This document shows positions 16,623 through 25,945 of a stretch of 64,000 bases of DNA, piece by piece. The position numbers and the translations under genes are program-made. The notes beneath the pieces were generated by a model. That model saw nothing but the letters and a program-made list of their open reading frames with translations. It made no database searches and was not told the DNA's origin. Source of the stretch: CAMFLJ01 sp963702555 (GTDB lineage Bacteria; Actinomycetota; Acidimicrobiia; Acidimicrobiales; Acidimicrobilacustridaceae); assembly GCA_963702555.1 (NCBI GenBank), contig CAVPCW010000013.1, forward strand, positions 372,001 to 436,000. Direction: 5' to 3'. Numbering within the stretch: position 1 is the stretch's first letter; every line of letters begins with the position of its first letter.

Positions 16623-17968
16623 CGACCACGCCTCGGCCCTCGGGCCCCCTCGTCGCCGCCGTCGACTTCGGGGCCTCGTCCATCCGGGTCTCCGTCGTCG
16701 ACCTCGCCTCACGGCCCCTCGAGCCACAGGTCGTGCACCGGTACCGACACGGGCCGGTCCGCCACCCCGACGGCTCGCTGCGATGGGACTGGGAGCGCCT
16801 CGTCGCCGAGGCCCGACGAGGGCTCGCCCTCGCCCACGAGGTCGGCCCGCTCGCGTCGATCGGGATCGACACGTGGGGCCTCGACTACGGCCTGCTCGAC
16901 GACCACGGCCACCTGGTCGCTCCCCCGCACTCCTACCGCGACGAACGGCTCAACCGCTGGCGCACCGTGGCCGACCGCATCGGGCCCCGCCACCTCTACG
17001 ACCTCACCGGCACCCAGCTCATGGCCGGCAACACCATCTACCAGTTGGCGGCCCACGACCGCCGTGAGCTCGACCGCACCCGCCACGTCCTGATGCTCCC
17101 CGAGCTGCTGCTCCACGACCTGTGCGGGGTCGTGCTGGCGGAGCGCACGAGTGCGGGCACCACCGGGCTCGTCGACCTGCACACGGGCACCTGGAGCGAC
17201 GAGCTCGTCGAGGCGATCGACGCCGACCGGGCGTGGTTCCCCGACATCCACACCGCGGGCGAGCAGGTCGGTCGACTCGACGGTGTTGCCGTGCACCTCG
17301 TCGGCGGCCACGACACGGCCTCCGCAGTCCTGGCGATGGGCCCGGACCCGTCGCCGAGCTCGGCGTTCCTCTCGGCCGGCACCTTGTTCCTGGTCGGCCG
17401 GGAGCAGCCCGACCCCACCACCGACGACGCCTGCTTCGAGCGGAACCTGTCGAACGAGCCCGGTGTGTACGGCGGCGTGCGGCTCCTCGGCAACCTCCCC
17501 GGCATGTGGCTGTTGGAGGAGTGCCGCCGGATCTGGGGAGCGGGCTCGGTGGCCGAGCTGCTCGACGGGCCCCCTACCGACCCGGCCCACACGCCGACCA
17601 TCGACGTCGACGACCCGACCCTCGTCGCCCCCGTCGACATGCCCGCCGCGGTGCGCGACCTCGCCGGGCTGCCGGCCGATGCGCCCCGCCGCCTCGTGGT
17701 CGACTGCGTGGTCGAGTCGCTGGCGGCGGCCGTGGCCGGTGCCGTCGACCGGCTGGCGGCCACGGCCCCGTGCGACGAGCTCGTGGTGTTCGGTGGCGCG
17801 GCCCAGGCCACCCCCATCCTCGAGCGCGTCGCCCGCCTCACCGGGCGACCGGTCCGCACCGGCCCGGCCGAGGCCACCACCCTCGGCAACGCGCTCGCCC
17901 AGGGCATCGCTCTCGGCACCTTCACCGACGCGGTCGATGCCCGCCGAGCCCTGGCCCCCTCCGACTGA
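16619..17968 (+). CDS. rhaB: Rhamnulokinase (FGGY family)
   Basis: A 449-residue kinase. AAVDFGASSIRVSVVDL is the phosphate-1 loop. SIGIDTWGLDYGLLDDHG and LFLVG/GNLPGMWLLEE are typical of rhamnulokinases, as is VGGHDTASAVLA with the catalytic Asp. It phosphorylates L-rhamnulose at C1 for the class II aldolase across the divergent promoter. The GTG start overlaps the isomerase stop by 4 bases. No sugar transporter or mutarotase is in the window, so uptake genes must lie elsewhere. Confidence 0.88.
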   Translation: MTTTPRPSGPLVAAVDFGASSIRVSVVDLASRPLEPQVVHRYRHGPVRHPDGSLRWDWERLVAEARRGLALAHEVGPLASIGIDTWGLDYGLLDDHGHLVAPPHSYRDERLNRWRTVADRIGPRHLYDLTGTQLMAGNTIYQLAAHDRRELDRTRHVLMLPELLLHDLCGVVLAERTSAGTTGLVDLHTGTWSDELVEAIDADRAWFPDIHTAGEQVGRLDGVAVHLVGGHDTASAVLAMGPDPSPSSAFLSAGTLFLVGREQPDPTTDDACFERNLSNEPGVYGGVRLLGNLPGMWLLEECRRIWGAGSVAELLDGPPTDPAHTPTIDVDDPTLVAPVDMPAAVRDLAGLPADAPRRLVVDCVVESLAAAVAGAVDRLAATAPCDELVVFGGAAQATPILERVARLTGRPVRTGPAEATTLGNALAQGIALGTFTDAVDARRALAPSD

Positions 17969-17990
17969 CCCGGCAGTAGCGTCCGGCGCC

Positions 17991-18365
17991 ATGAAGACGA
18001 TCGGGAACATCCTGTGGTTCGTGCTGGCCGGCATCTGGCTGGCCCTCGGCTACGCGGTGGCCGGCCTGGTGCTGTGCATCACCATCATCGGCATCCCGTT
18101 CGGCGTGCAGGCCTTCAAGATGGCGGGCTTCTCGCTGTGGCCCTTCGGCCGCCACGTCGTGCCCCGCCCGGACAGCGGCGGCTGCCTCCAGACGGTGTTC
18201 AACGTGATCTGGCTGGTGCTGTTCGGGTGGGAGATCTTCCTCGCCCACCTCGTGGCCGGCGCCCTGCTCTGCATCACCATCATCGGCATCCCGTTCGGGG
18301 TGCAGGCCTTCAAGCTCTCGGTGCTCGCCCTCTGGCCCTTCGGCCGCGAGATCGTCGACGACTGA
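17991..18365 (+). CDS. YccF-domain small inner-membrane protein
   Basis: A 124-residue protein made of two tandem YccF repeats. Each has a hydrophobic helix pair containing CITIIGIPFGVQAFK followed by a WPFGR motif (LWPFGRHVV, LWPFGREIV). The family is widespread and of unknown function in the cytoplasmic membrane. It starts 22 bases after the rhamnulokinase stop. TAGCGT lies 8 bases before the ATG and could be the -10 box of a leaderless promoter. A link to sugar metabolism is not implied. Confidence 0.88.
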   Translation: MKTIGNILWFVLAGIWLALGYAVAGLVLCITIIGIPFGVQAFKMAGFSLWPFGRHVVPRPDSGGCLQTVFNVIWLVLFGWEIFLAHLVAGALLCITIIGIPFGVQAFKLSVLALWPFGREIVDD

Positions 18366-18368
18366 CCG

Positions 18369-20036
18369 CTACTGCCAGGAGCGGCGGCGGGGCGCGACGC
18401 CCGGGAGCAGCGACGGGAGGAGGCGCTTCTCCTCACGCTGCTGGTCGAGCACGCTCTTCATCCGGCTGAGCGCGTCCGCCGCGTCGGCGTCGGTCACCCG
18501 GTTGCGGCGCTCCTCGGGGTCGGCGGTGAGGTTGTGGAGCTCCCACGCCGGCTCGGCCGCGGGACCGGCGTTCGGGTTGACCGCCTTGCCGTGCTCCGCG
18601 TTCCACTCGTCGAGGCGCTCGTAGTAGTGGTTCAGCTTCCACAGCTCGGCGCCACCGTCGGGCCCGGTGGGCAGCGAGGTCACGACCGACTCGATGCAGG
18701 CCGGCGCCGCCAACGCCTCGAACGGATCACCGGTGAGCACGTTGCGCTGGCTCTGACCGCTGGTGATGGCGTCCTCGGTCATGAAGTAGATCGGGGTCTC
18801 GACCGACTCGGGGGCGGCCCGACCGGTGAGCACCGTGCTCAGGTCGCGGCCGGGCAGCGGCCGGACCTCGGTGTGGCGACGGGCGACACCGGCGGCAGCC
18901 TGCTCGACGTCGATGCCGGCGAGGCCCATGAGCGTGGGGATGAGGTCGACGTGGCTGGTGGGCACGCTGATGCCGCCGGGCGTCGTCGAGATGCCGGGGC
19001 CCTTCACGATCATGGGCACCCGCAGCGCCTCGTCGTAGGCCTGGGCCCACTTCTGCTGCATGCCGCCGTGGGCGCCGAGCATGTCGCCGTGGTCGGAGGT
19101 GAACACGACGATCGTGTCGTCGGCCATGCCCGACGCGTCGAGGGCGTCGAGGATGCGGCCCACGGCCTGATCGACGAGCTTGTGCAGGTGGTAGTAGAGC
19201 CGCCGGTAGTCGTTGTCGGCCGGCTGCGGGGCAACCATCTGCGGCCAGAGGTTCTTGAACAGCTCCTGGCAGGCGGGGCGGCCGACGAACGAGTCGCCCT
19301 GCGAGGGCGCCTCGGCGATGTCGGGCAGGGTGTCGTCGTCGACGGTGAAGCCGAGCAGCAGCTCGTAGAAGCCGCCGGCGAAGGCGATGTCGTGGGGGTT
19401 CACGAACGAGGCGACCGCCAGCCACGGCCCGTCGCTCGAGGCGCCGGCCAGGTCGCCGAAGAGGTCGGAGACCTGCTCGGCGAAGACGCCGTCGCGCACG
19501 GTGCCGCAGTCCTGCTTGGCGGCGCCGTGGGGCTCGCGGCCGATCCAGCCGGAGAAGCCGAACGGGTCGAGGCGGTCGGCACGGCGGTAGGCCTCGATGA
19601 CCTCGGGGATCGGGCGACCGTCGTCGTCCGACGCGGCCAGGCCCTCGTGGGTGCCGGGCACGGGGAGGTCGGCGTGGCTGATGTGCCACTTGCCCCGGTA
19701 GTGGGTCTGGTAGCCGCCGGCACGGAACCAGTCGCCCAGCGTCGGCACCTCGTCGGCGTCGAGCCAGCGCATGCCGGGGTCGTCGGGGTCCTTCGCCACG
19801 CCGTCGGTCTGGGAGACGCCGTGCAGCGAGGGGTACTGGCCGGTGAACAACGTGGCCCGACTGGGCACGCACGCCGTGGAACCGACGTAGTGGCGGTGCA
19901 GCTCCACGCCCCCGTCACGCAACCGCTCCCGGCTGGTGAGCTGGGTGCGGCGGAACTCCTTGACCGCGTCGCTCTCGTAGGGAGGCGCGTACCGCTCCTC
20001 GTCCGTCATGATCAGCAGGACGTTGGGTGCAGCCAT
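18369..20036 (-). CDS. Arylsulfatase-type sulfatase (formylglycine-dependent)
   Basis: A 555-residue alkaline-phosphatase-superfamily sulfatase. The maturation signature CVPSRATLFTG starts at Cys56 and fits C-x-P-x-R, so this Cys should become formylglycine. Calcium-site residues appear in NVLLIMTDEE and VVFTSDHGDMLGAHG, and RGKWHI supplies active-site Lys/His. There is no signal peptide, so it acts in the cytoplasm. No formylglycine-generating enzyme or anaerobic maturase is in the window. It is followed upstream on the same strand by an alkylsulfatase, suggesting a sulfate-ester scavenging unit. Confidence 0.9.
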   Translation of the reverse strand: MAAPNVLLIMTDEERYAPPYESDAVKEFRRTQLTSRERLRDGGVELHRHYVGSTACVPSRATLFTGQYPSLHGVSQTDGVAKDPDDPGMRWLDADEVPTLGDWFRAGGYQTHYRGKWHISHADLPVPGTHEGLAASDDDGRPIPEVIEAYRRADRLDPFGFSGWIGREPHGAAKQDCGTVRDGVFAEQVSDLFGDLAGASSDGPWLAVASFVNPHDIAFAGGFYELLLGFTVDDDTLPDIAEAPSQGDSFVGRPACQELFKNLWPQMVAPQPADNDYRRLYYHLHKLVDQAVGRILDALDASGMADDTIVVFTSDHGDMLGAHGGMQQKWAQAYDEALRVPMIVKGPGISTTPGGISVPTSHVDLIPTLMGLAGIDVEQAAAGVARRHTEVRPLPGRDLSTVLTGRAAPESVETPIYFMTEDAITSGQSQRNVLTGDPFEALAAPACIESVVTSLPTGPDGGAELWKLNHYYERLDEWNAEHGKAVNPNAGPAAEPAWELHNLTADPEERRNRVTDADAADALSRMKSVLDQQREEKRLLPSLLPGVAPRRRSWQ

Positions 20037-20164
20037 CGGTGTGACCTACTTCGTCGATCGGGCGGGCGGGCGAAGGCCGAGCGCGAGGCCGCCTGCTCCC
20101 GCGCATCGGGCCTGACCGTAACGCGACGGACCGACGATCTTCCGGCCGGGCGCTCGGCCGGCGA

Positions 20165-22054
20165 TCAGGGTGTGACGATGTCGAAGTCGGGGTCGACCGG
20201 GGCCAGGAGCCCGACGAGGGTGCCGAGCACCGCGGGGTCACCGTCGATGGCGACGGTGCCGTCGGCGATGGCCGCCCCGAGGTCGAGCATGCCGGTGACC
20301 AGCCCGATGAGCGCCAGCCGGGCGAGCCGGAAGGTCGTGACGCCGGCCGGTGCGGACGCCACCGTGCGGTGGTGGAGCGCGCCGTTGCGGAGCTCGGTCA
20401 GGTAGATCACGCCCTCGTCGAGGATGTCCCAGGCGATCAGCAGGTGCTCGTCCCACGCCCGCGGGCCGTCGATGCGGACGGCGACGCTGTCGAAGACCTG
20501 GGCGACGCCGAGCGAGGTCAGCATGTCGGGCGAGGTGGTGGCCGGAGTCCCGAACGCCCCCGACCGCAGCTCGGTGGCGCCGGCCAGGAAGGCGTTGCGC
20601 CACGTGCCGTTCTCGGCCCCGAACCCGAGCTGTTCGAGGGCGTCGGCGAGGATCCCCCGGGCCTCGGCATCGGTGTCGTCGGCGAAGACGAGGTGCTTGC
20701 CGACCTCGGCGCACCAGCGGTAGTCGCCGTCGTCCCAGGCCTTGCGGGCCACGGCGAGGGCGCCGTCGCGGCCGCCCATGGCCTCGACGTAACGGGTGGC
20801 CACGGCCTCCGGCGGGTGGGGCCAGAGGTTGGCGGGGTTGGCGTCGTACCAGCCCATGTAGCGCTGATAGACGGCCTTCACGTTGTGGCTGACCGAGCCG
20901 TAGTAGCCGTGGGTGTGCCACTGGGCCTCGAGCGTCGGTGGCATCTCGAGCACCTCGGCGATCTCCGCGCCGGTGAAGCCCTGGTTGAGCATCCGCAGGG
21001 TCTGGTCGTGCAGGTAGAGGTACATGTCGCGCTGCATGGCCAGGAACTCGACGGCGCGCTCGCGGCCCCAGGTGGGCCAGTGGTGCGACGCGAACACCAC
21101 GTCGAGCTGGTCGCCCCAGAGGTCGATGGTCTCGGTCAGGTAGTGGGCCCAGGCGTGCGGGTCGCGCACCAGCGCGCCGCGGATCGTGAGGATGTTGTGC
21201 AGCGTGTGCGAGGTGTTCTCGGCGGTGCACAGCGCCCGGTGCTGCGGGAAGTAGAAGTTCATCTCCGCCGGGGCCTCGGTGCCGGGCGTGACCTGGAACT
21301 CGATCTCCACCCCGTCGATCGTGAGGCGTTGGCCGGTGTGGGTGATGTCGATGGTGGGGGCGATGAGGCTGACCGTGCCCGTGGAGGTGGTCTGGCCCAG
21401 ACCGGCGCCGATCTGGCCGGCGGGGCCGCGCTCCAGGGCGGCGCCGTACATGTAGCCGGCACGCCGCAACATGGCGGTGCCGGCGAAGACGTTCTCGGCC
21501 ACGGCGTGGGCCATGAAGCCCTCGGGGGCGATCACCTCGACTTCGCCGGCGGCGACCTGCTCGTCGGAGATGATCCCCTTCACGCCGCCGAAGTGGTCGG
21601 CGTGGGAGTGCGTGTAGATCATCGCCTTCACCGGCCGCTCACCCCGGTGCTCGGTGTAGAGCGCGAACGCGGCGGCCGCCGCCTCGGCGCTGATGAGCGG
21701 GTCGATGACGATGACGCCGGTATCGCCCTCGATGACGCTCATCACCGACAGGTCGAACCCCCGGAGCTGGTAGATGCCGGGCACGACCTCGAACAGGCCG
21801 TCCTCGATGAGCAACTGGCCCTGGCGCCACAGGCTCGGGTTGGCCGTCGGCGCGGCCTCTGCGCCCCGCATGAACTCGTAGGCGTCGAGGTCCCACACCG
21901 GCTTGCCGTCGGCCGTGGTGATCTGGCGCTGCGCGGCACGGCCGATGAAGCCCCGCGTGGCGTCGTCGAAGTCCTGACGGTCGTGCATCGGCAGGGTCGC
22001 GGCCATCTCGGCGATCGCCTGCTGGGTCACGTCGGTCGCGCGGCGCTCGGTCAT
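20165..22054 (-). CDS. Alkyl sulfatase of the SdsA1/YjcS metallo-beta-lactamase family
   Basis: A 629-residue protein. The metallo-beta-lactamase motif THSHADHFGG (residues 148-157) and CTAENTSHTLHN with FASHHWPTWG bind two zincs. A helical dimerisation domain follows (QGFTGAEIAEVLEMPP, HTHGYYGSVSHNVKAVYQRYMGWYD split by a few residues), then a C-terminal SCP2-like domain. This is the three-domain layout of secondary and primary alkylsulfatases that hydrolyse detergents such as dodecyl sulfate. There is no signal peptide, unlike secreted SdsA1. A good Shine-Dalgarno (GAGGAGC) precedes the ATG. It is divergent from the double-TetR regulator. Confidence 0.9.
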   Translation of the reverse strand: MTERRATDVTQQAIAEMAATLPMHDRQDFDDATRGFIGRAAQRQITTADGKPVWDLDAYEFMRGAEAAPTANPSLWRQGQLLIEDGLFEVVPGIYQLRGFDLSVMSVIEGDTGVIVIDPLISAEAAAAAFALYTEHRGERPVKAMIYTHSHADHFGGVKGIISDEQVAAGEVEVIAPEGFMAHAVAENVFAGTAMLRRAGYMYGAALERGPAGQIGAGLGQTTSTGTVSLIAPTIDITHTGQRLTIDGVEIEFQVTPGTEAPAEMNFYFPQHRALCTAENTSHTLHNILTIRGALVRDPHAWAHYLTETIDLWGDQLDVVFASHHWPTWGRERAVEFLAMQRDMYLYLHDQTLRMLNQGFTGAEIAEVLEMPPTLEAQWHTHGYYGSVSHNVKAVYQRYMGWYDANPANLWPHPPEAVATRYVEAMGGRDGALAVARKAWDDGDYRWCAEVGKHLVFADDTDAEARGILADALEQLGFGAENGTWRNAFLAGATELRSGAFGTPATTSPDMLTSLGVAQVFDSVAVRIDGPRAWDEHLLIAWDILDEGVIYLTELRNGALHHRTVASAPAGVTTFRLARLALIGLVTGMLDLGAAIADGTVAIDGDPAVLGTLVGLLAPVDPDFDIVTP

Positions 22055-22105
22055 CGGTGCTCCTCTGGGTTGGAGGGGCGAACGAGCGTCTCGTCGGCCT
22101 CCGGA

Positions 22106-22121
22106 GTTTGGGTTTCCAAAC
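22106..22121. promoter_or_regulatory. Palindromic operator candidate GTTTGG-N4-CCAAAC
   Basis: Perfect 6-base arms with a 4-base spacer (GTTTGG GTTT CCAAAC) lie in the divergent gap between the alkylsulfatase and the double-TetR gene. It is 52 bases before the alkylsulfatase ATG and is a natural site for the adjacent regulator. Confidence 0.5.
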
Positions 22122-22241
22122 GTCTACAGTAGCGGTCGGAATGGGCTACCGACCGATCGGGCGACGAGAAGGAGAGCGGGCCCCCGCGTGGCTCGGCCGA
22201 CCCCCGGAGCCTTCGGTGACCACACGTCTACGGTGGGTCCG

Positions 22242-23489
22242 GTGACAGCGGTCGTCGGCGTCCGGGAGCAGCAGCGAGCCGCGAGCGAGGCCGCGATCCT
22301 CGACGCCGCCTGGTCGCTGTTCGCCCGGTCCGGCCCCGACGGCACGCCGCTGCGGGAGGTCGCCGCCGAGGCCGGGTGCACCCACGCGCTGATCGCCCGC
22401 CACTTCGGCTCCAAGGAGGGCCTGGTCGAGGCGGTGGGTGAGCGCCTCACCACCAGGGTCGACGCCGTCGTGGCCGAGGTCGGGTCCGGGGCCGGGCCGG
22501 CCGACCCGCTGCTCGGCTGGCTGACGGAGGCCCGCGAGCATCCTTCGGGCGTGCGCCTGCTCGTGCGGTGCGCGTTGGGTGACCTCCGCCCCGAGGGCTT
22601 CCCCGCCTGCCTCCCCACCGAGTCGATCCTCTCTCTCACCGGGGCCGGCGTCGCCGACCGAGGGGCGAAGGCCGACCGGCGAGCCCGGCTCTGTGCCTAT
22701 GCCGCCTCGAGCCTGCTGCTCGGTTGGGTGACCTTCGAGGGGTTCCTCGCCGCCGCCGCCGGACTCGGCCGGGTGAGTGGACCGCGCCGTGACGCGGCTG
22801 TCGCCGCCGTCGCTCGTCGGGTCGTCGGCGTCGCCGCGTCACGGAAGCCGGGCCTGGCGGCTCGCGACCTGTCCGGGCACGGCATCGAAGCAGCGCCGAG
22901 CACCCCCACGGGCAGTGCCGCCAAGGACGCCCTGCTGCGATCGGCGATCGAGCTGTTCTCCGAGTCGGGGCCGGCATCGGTCTCCGTCCGGGAGGTGGCC
23001 CGCCACGCCGGGGTGAACCAGGGCCTCATCTACCGCCACTTCGGCTCGAAGCAGGCCCTCCTCACCGAAGCCATCGAGGCCGGCAGCTCTGGCCTCTTCC
23101 CCGCGGCGCTGGCCACCGGCGGGTTCGACTTCGATGCCATGAGCCACCTCGTGCACCACCAGTCACCCGCGCCCCGCCTGATCGCCCGCACCCTCGTCGA
23201 CGGCATCGAGATCTCCACGGTCCGGAGCCGGTTCCCCGTGCTGAGGAGCCTTCTCGACGGCCCCGACGTCGTGCCCGAAGGACCGGAGCACGCGGACCAC
23301 ACCGACCGGCGCATCACCGTCGCGGCATCAGCGGGGATGGCGCTCGGTTCGGCGATCTGGGGCGAGCACCTGCGCATGATGATGGGGCTGGCGAACGACG
23401 ACGGCATCGAATCCGCGGTGGCCGACGTCGCCCGTCACCTGCTCTCCCCCGCCGGCACGCCCGGCCCCACCCCGAAGGCGAGCCGATGA
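22242..23489 (+). CDS. Regulator with two fused TetR modules
   Basis: A 415-residue protein with two full TetR units. Module 1 (about residues 8-195) has the helix-turn-helix TPLREVAAEAGCTHALIARH with FGSKEGLVEAV. Module 2 (from about residue 225) has ASVSVREVARHAGVNQGLIY and RHFGSKQALLTEA, followed by its own ligand-binding helices. Normal TetR proteins are about 200 residues and work as dimers, so this looks like a single-chain pseudo-dimer. I chose the GTG at 22242 because TACGGT (22229-22234) sits 7 bases upstream as for a leaderless start; 22188 is an alternative. It probably controls the divergent alkylsulfatase. Confidence 0.82.
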   Translation: MTAVVGVREQQRAASEAAILDAAWSLFARSGPDGTPLREVAAEAGCTHALIARHFGSKEGLVEAVGERLTTRVDAVVAEVGSGAGPADPLLGWLTEAREHPSGVRLLVRCALGDLRPEGFPACLPTESILSLTGAGVADRGAKADRRARLCAYAASSLLLGWVTFEGFLAAAAGLGRVSGPRRDAAVAAVARRVVGVAASRKPGLAARDLSGHGIEAAPSTPTGSAAKDALLRSAIELFSESGPASVSVREVARHAGVNQGLIYRHFGSKQALLTEAIEAGSSGLFPAALATGGFDFDAMSHLVHHQSPAPRLIARTLVDGIEISTVRSRFPVLRSLLDGPDVVPEGPEHADHTDRRITVAASAGMALGSAIWGEHLRMMMGLANDDGIESAVADVARHLLSPAGTPGPTPKASR

Positions 23490-24181
23490 TCGACCCCGTC
23501 GAGGAACCGCTGTTCGAGTCCAGCCTCGTACGGGGGCGGTTCACGTCGATCGAAGCCGCTGCCGTCGCCGGCATCGTGTGCGCCATCGGTTGGTCGCTCG
23601 CCCTGGCCGGCCTGCTCGCCTCTCCCGGGATCGACGCGTCGGACGCCGAGATCACCCGCTTCTACGCCGACTCCTCCAACGGGACCGCAGCGGTGGTCTG
23701 GCTCCAGGTCCTCGTCTTCTCGACGATCGCCTTCCTCTGGTTCGTGGGCGTGATCCGGGGTCGGCTGGGCGATCGCGAGCCGAAGCTGTTCGGCACCGTC
23801 TTCCTCGGCGCCAGCATCCTGCTCGCCGGGCTGATGTTCCTCGGGGCCACGCTCATCGCCGCCCCCGCCCTGCTCGTCGTGCTCGGCGACAAGGCCCCCG
23901 CTCCTGAGGCGGCGTCGCTCACCCGGGCCGCGGCCGCGGCCGTGCTGGCGGTGTTCGCCCCCCGGGTCGCCACCCTCGTGATGTTCTCCACCGCCAGCCT
24001 GGGTCGAGCCACCGGGGCGCTCCCCCGTTGGCTGGTGTGGCTCACGTACGCCCTCGGGGTGGTCGAGCTGGTGAACGTCACCGTCTCCACCCCGACGATC
24101 TACCTGATGCCGGCGTGGATGGCCCTCGTCAGCATCGTCCTGCTGGTGCGGCGCTCACCGATCATCCATCACACCGGCTGA
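23486..24181 (+). CDS. Six-helix membrane protein of unknown function
   Basis: A 231-residue protein with about six hydrophobic segments, for example AAVAGIVCAIGWSLALAGL, VVWLQVLVFSTIAFLWFVGV and LFGTVFLGASILLAGLMFL. Its ATG overlaps the double-TetR stop (ATGA), so it is co-transcribed with that regulator. No catalytic motif is visible. Short loops and few charged residues argue against a transporter of known type. Being coupled to the regulator, it could be part of the response controlled by it, but I do not recognise the family. Confidence 0.8.
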   Translation: MIDPVEEPLFESSLVRGRFTSIEAAAVAGIVCAIGWSLALAGLLASPGIDASDAEITRFYADSSNGTAAVVWLQVLVFSTIAFLWFVGVIRGRLGDREPKLFGTVFLGASILLAGLMFLGATLIAAPALLVVLGDKAPAPEAASLTRAAAAAVLAVFAPRVATLVMFSTASLGRATGALPRWLVWLTYALGVVELVNVTVSTPTIYLMPAWMALVSIVLLVRRSPIIHHTG

Positions 24182-24207
24182 GGCCCCCAGGCCCCGGCCG
24201 ACTCCGC

Positions 24208-25868
24208 TCAGCGACGGGCCTCGACCCAGGCCTCGGCGTCGGCGTAGGCCCGCTTCACCGTCGCCCCGACCCGTTCGTCGCCCGGGTACACGTTGTCGTC
24301 GCCGATCACCTCGGTGATCCCGGTGACCGAGAGCTGCTCGATGATGCGATCGCTGGCGGAGACGATCACGAGCTTGCTGTCGGCCCCCGCCAGCGCCACG
24401 GCGTAGCGGTGCAGGACGTCCATGAACGTGGTGCCGAGGTCGCTGCGGCCCCGCAGCCGGAGGATCACCACCGAGTTGGTCGACGCCTCGCCGACGGCCG
24501 GGAGGGTGGCCTCGAACACCGGCGCGGCGGCGAAGAACAGGCTGCCGTAGGGCTGGAGCACGATGACCTCGTGGGCCGGGAGCTCGGCCGGCGGGTCGAC
24601 CTCGACGAGGTGGCCGTCGGGGTCGATGACCCGCCGGCGGACCGTGACCTGGTTGGACTGGCGCACGACGTGCAGCACGACCGAGAGGCCGACGCCGAGC
24701 AGCACCGCGTACTGGAGCGGCACCACGAGGGTGAGCACGAAGGTGACGGCCAGGACCGCCTTCTGCACCACGCCGGTGCGCCACACCGACTGGATGTCGC
24801 CCGGCTTGATGGACCGGTAGCCGACGAGCATGAGCAGGCCGGCCAGCGCCGGCATCGCCACGTACCCGACGGCGTTGCCGAACAGCACGATCACCACCGC
24901 CATGACGATGGCGGCGAACAGGAGCGACTGGCGTGACTTTGCGCCCGCCTCCTTGTTGAGCGACGTGGCCGACACCGAGCCGCCGACCGGCATCCCCTGG
25001 AAGAAGCCGGAGGCCACGTTGGCGGCCCCCTGCCCGACGAAGTCGCGGGAGGCATCGGGGTAGGTGCCGTCCGGGTTCGGGAAGTTGGCCGAGATGCCCG
25101 CGCCCTGCACGAGGCCGACGAACGCCAACGACACCGCGGGCACGATCAACGCCGGCACGGCGCGCAGCAACGGGAGCTCCGGGCGCGGGAGGGTGTCGGC
25201 CACCACGCCCAGGTCGCGCAGGGTCGCCACGCCGTCCCACCCGAGCGACGTACACGAAGCCGGAGGTGACGACGACCGCCACGACGAGCCCGAGCGACCC
25301 GAGCCGGGTGCGCTCCAGGAGCACGATGAGCGCGATGGTGGCGAGGCCGATCGCCAAGGTCTTCCCGTCGAGGCGGCCGGGGTGGATGAGGGTGTTGATC
25401 GCCCGGGTGACGCGGTTGGCGCCGTCGGCCCGGTACCCCGTCAGGTCGGCCAGCTGGCCGAGCACGATGTTCACCCCGACGGCGTTGATGAAGCCGACCA
25501 TCACCGCGTTCGAGACGAAGCGCAGCGCCGTACCCAGCTTCAGGAGGCCCGGCGATGAGCATGGCCACGCCGGTGAGCAGCGAGAGCGTGACGAGTGCCC
25601 CGGTCGGATCGCCAGAATCGCGGATGGCGGACACGTCTGCGATCACCATCGCCATCGCCCCGGTGCCCTGCACCGCCATGAACGTCGAGCTGGCGAAGAA
25701 GACGCCGGTGGCCGTGCCGATCATGTAGCCGTAGAGCCCCGACAGCGGGTTCAGCCCGGCCAGCAGACCCGTCGCCAGGCCGTCGGGCACCGACTGCACG
25801 CCGAGCACCAGGCCCGCGACCGCGTCTTCCTTCAGGGTGCGCGCCCGGAACGGCCCTCGCCACCTCAC
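24208..25868 (-). CDS. SulP-family anion transporter with STAS domain, two frameshifts
   Basis: A complete SulP protein of about 552 residues can be read if one base is removed near 25552 and one near 25240. Segment 1 contains DAVAGLVLGVQSVPDGLATG. Segment 2 has VGFINAVGVNIVLGQLADL. Segment 3 starts VATLRDLGVVADTLP, runs through NVASGFFQGMPVGGSVSATS and ends in a STAS domain (VVILRLRGRSDLGTTFMDVL). These transporters move sulfate, bicarbonate or other anions across the cytoplasmic membrane. All segments keep family motifs, so the two extra bases are probably consensus errors. Sulfatases 4 kb away make sulfate plausible, but this is not shown. Confidence 0.82.
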
Positions 25869-25945
25869 CGGGTCAACCCGTCCCCTCGCACCGGCAGAGC
25901 GTATTCGCTGAACGGCCGTCTACAGCCGGTCAGGGACGCGGCACC

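Noticed and set aside
24155..25504. Separate transporter genes within the SulP region
   Set aside because: The three open segments are consecutive pieces of one SulP protein with no start signals of their own; two one-base changes join them.
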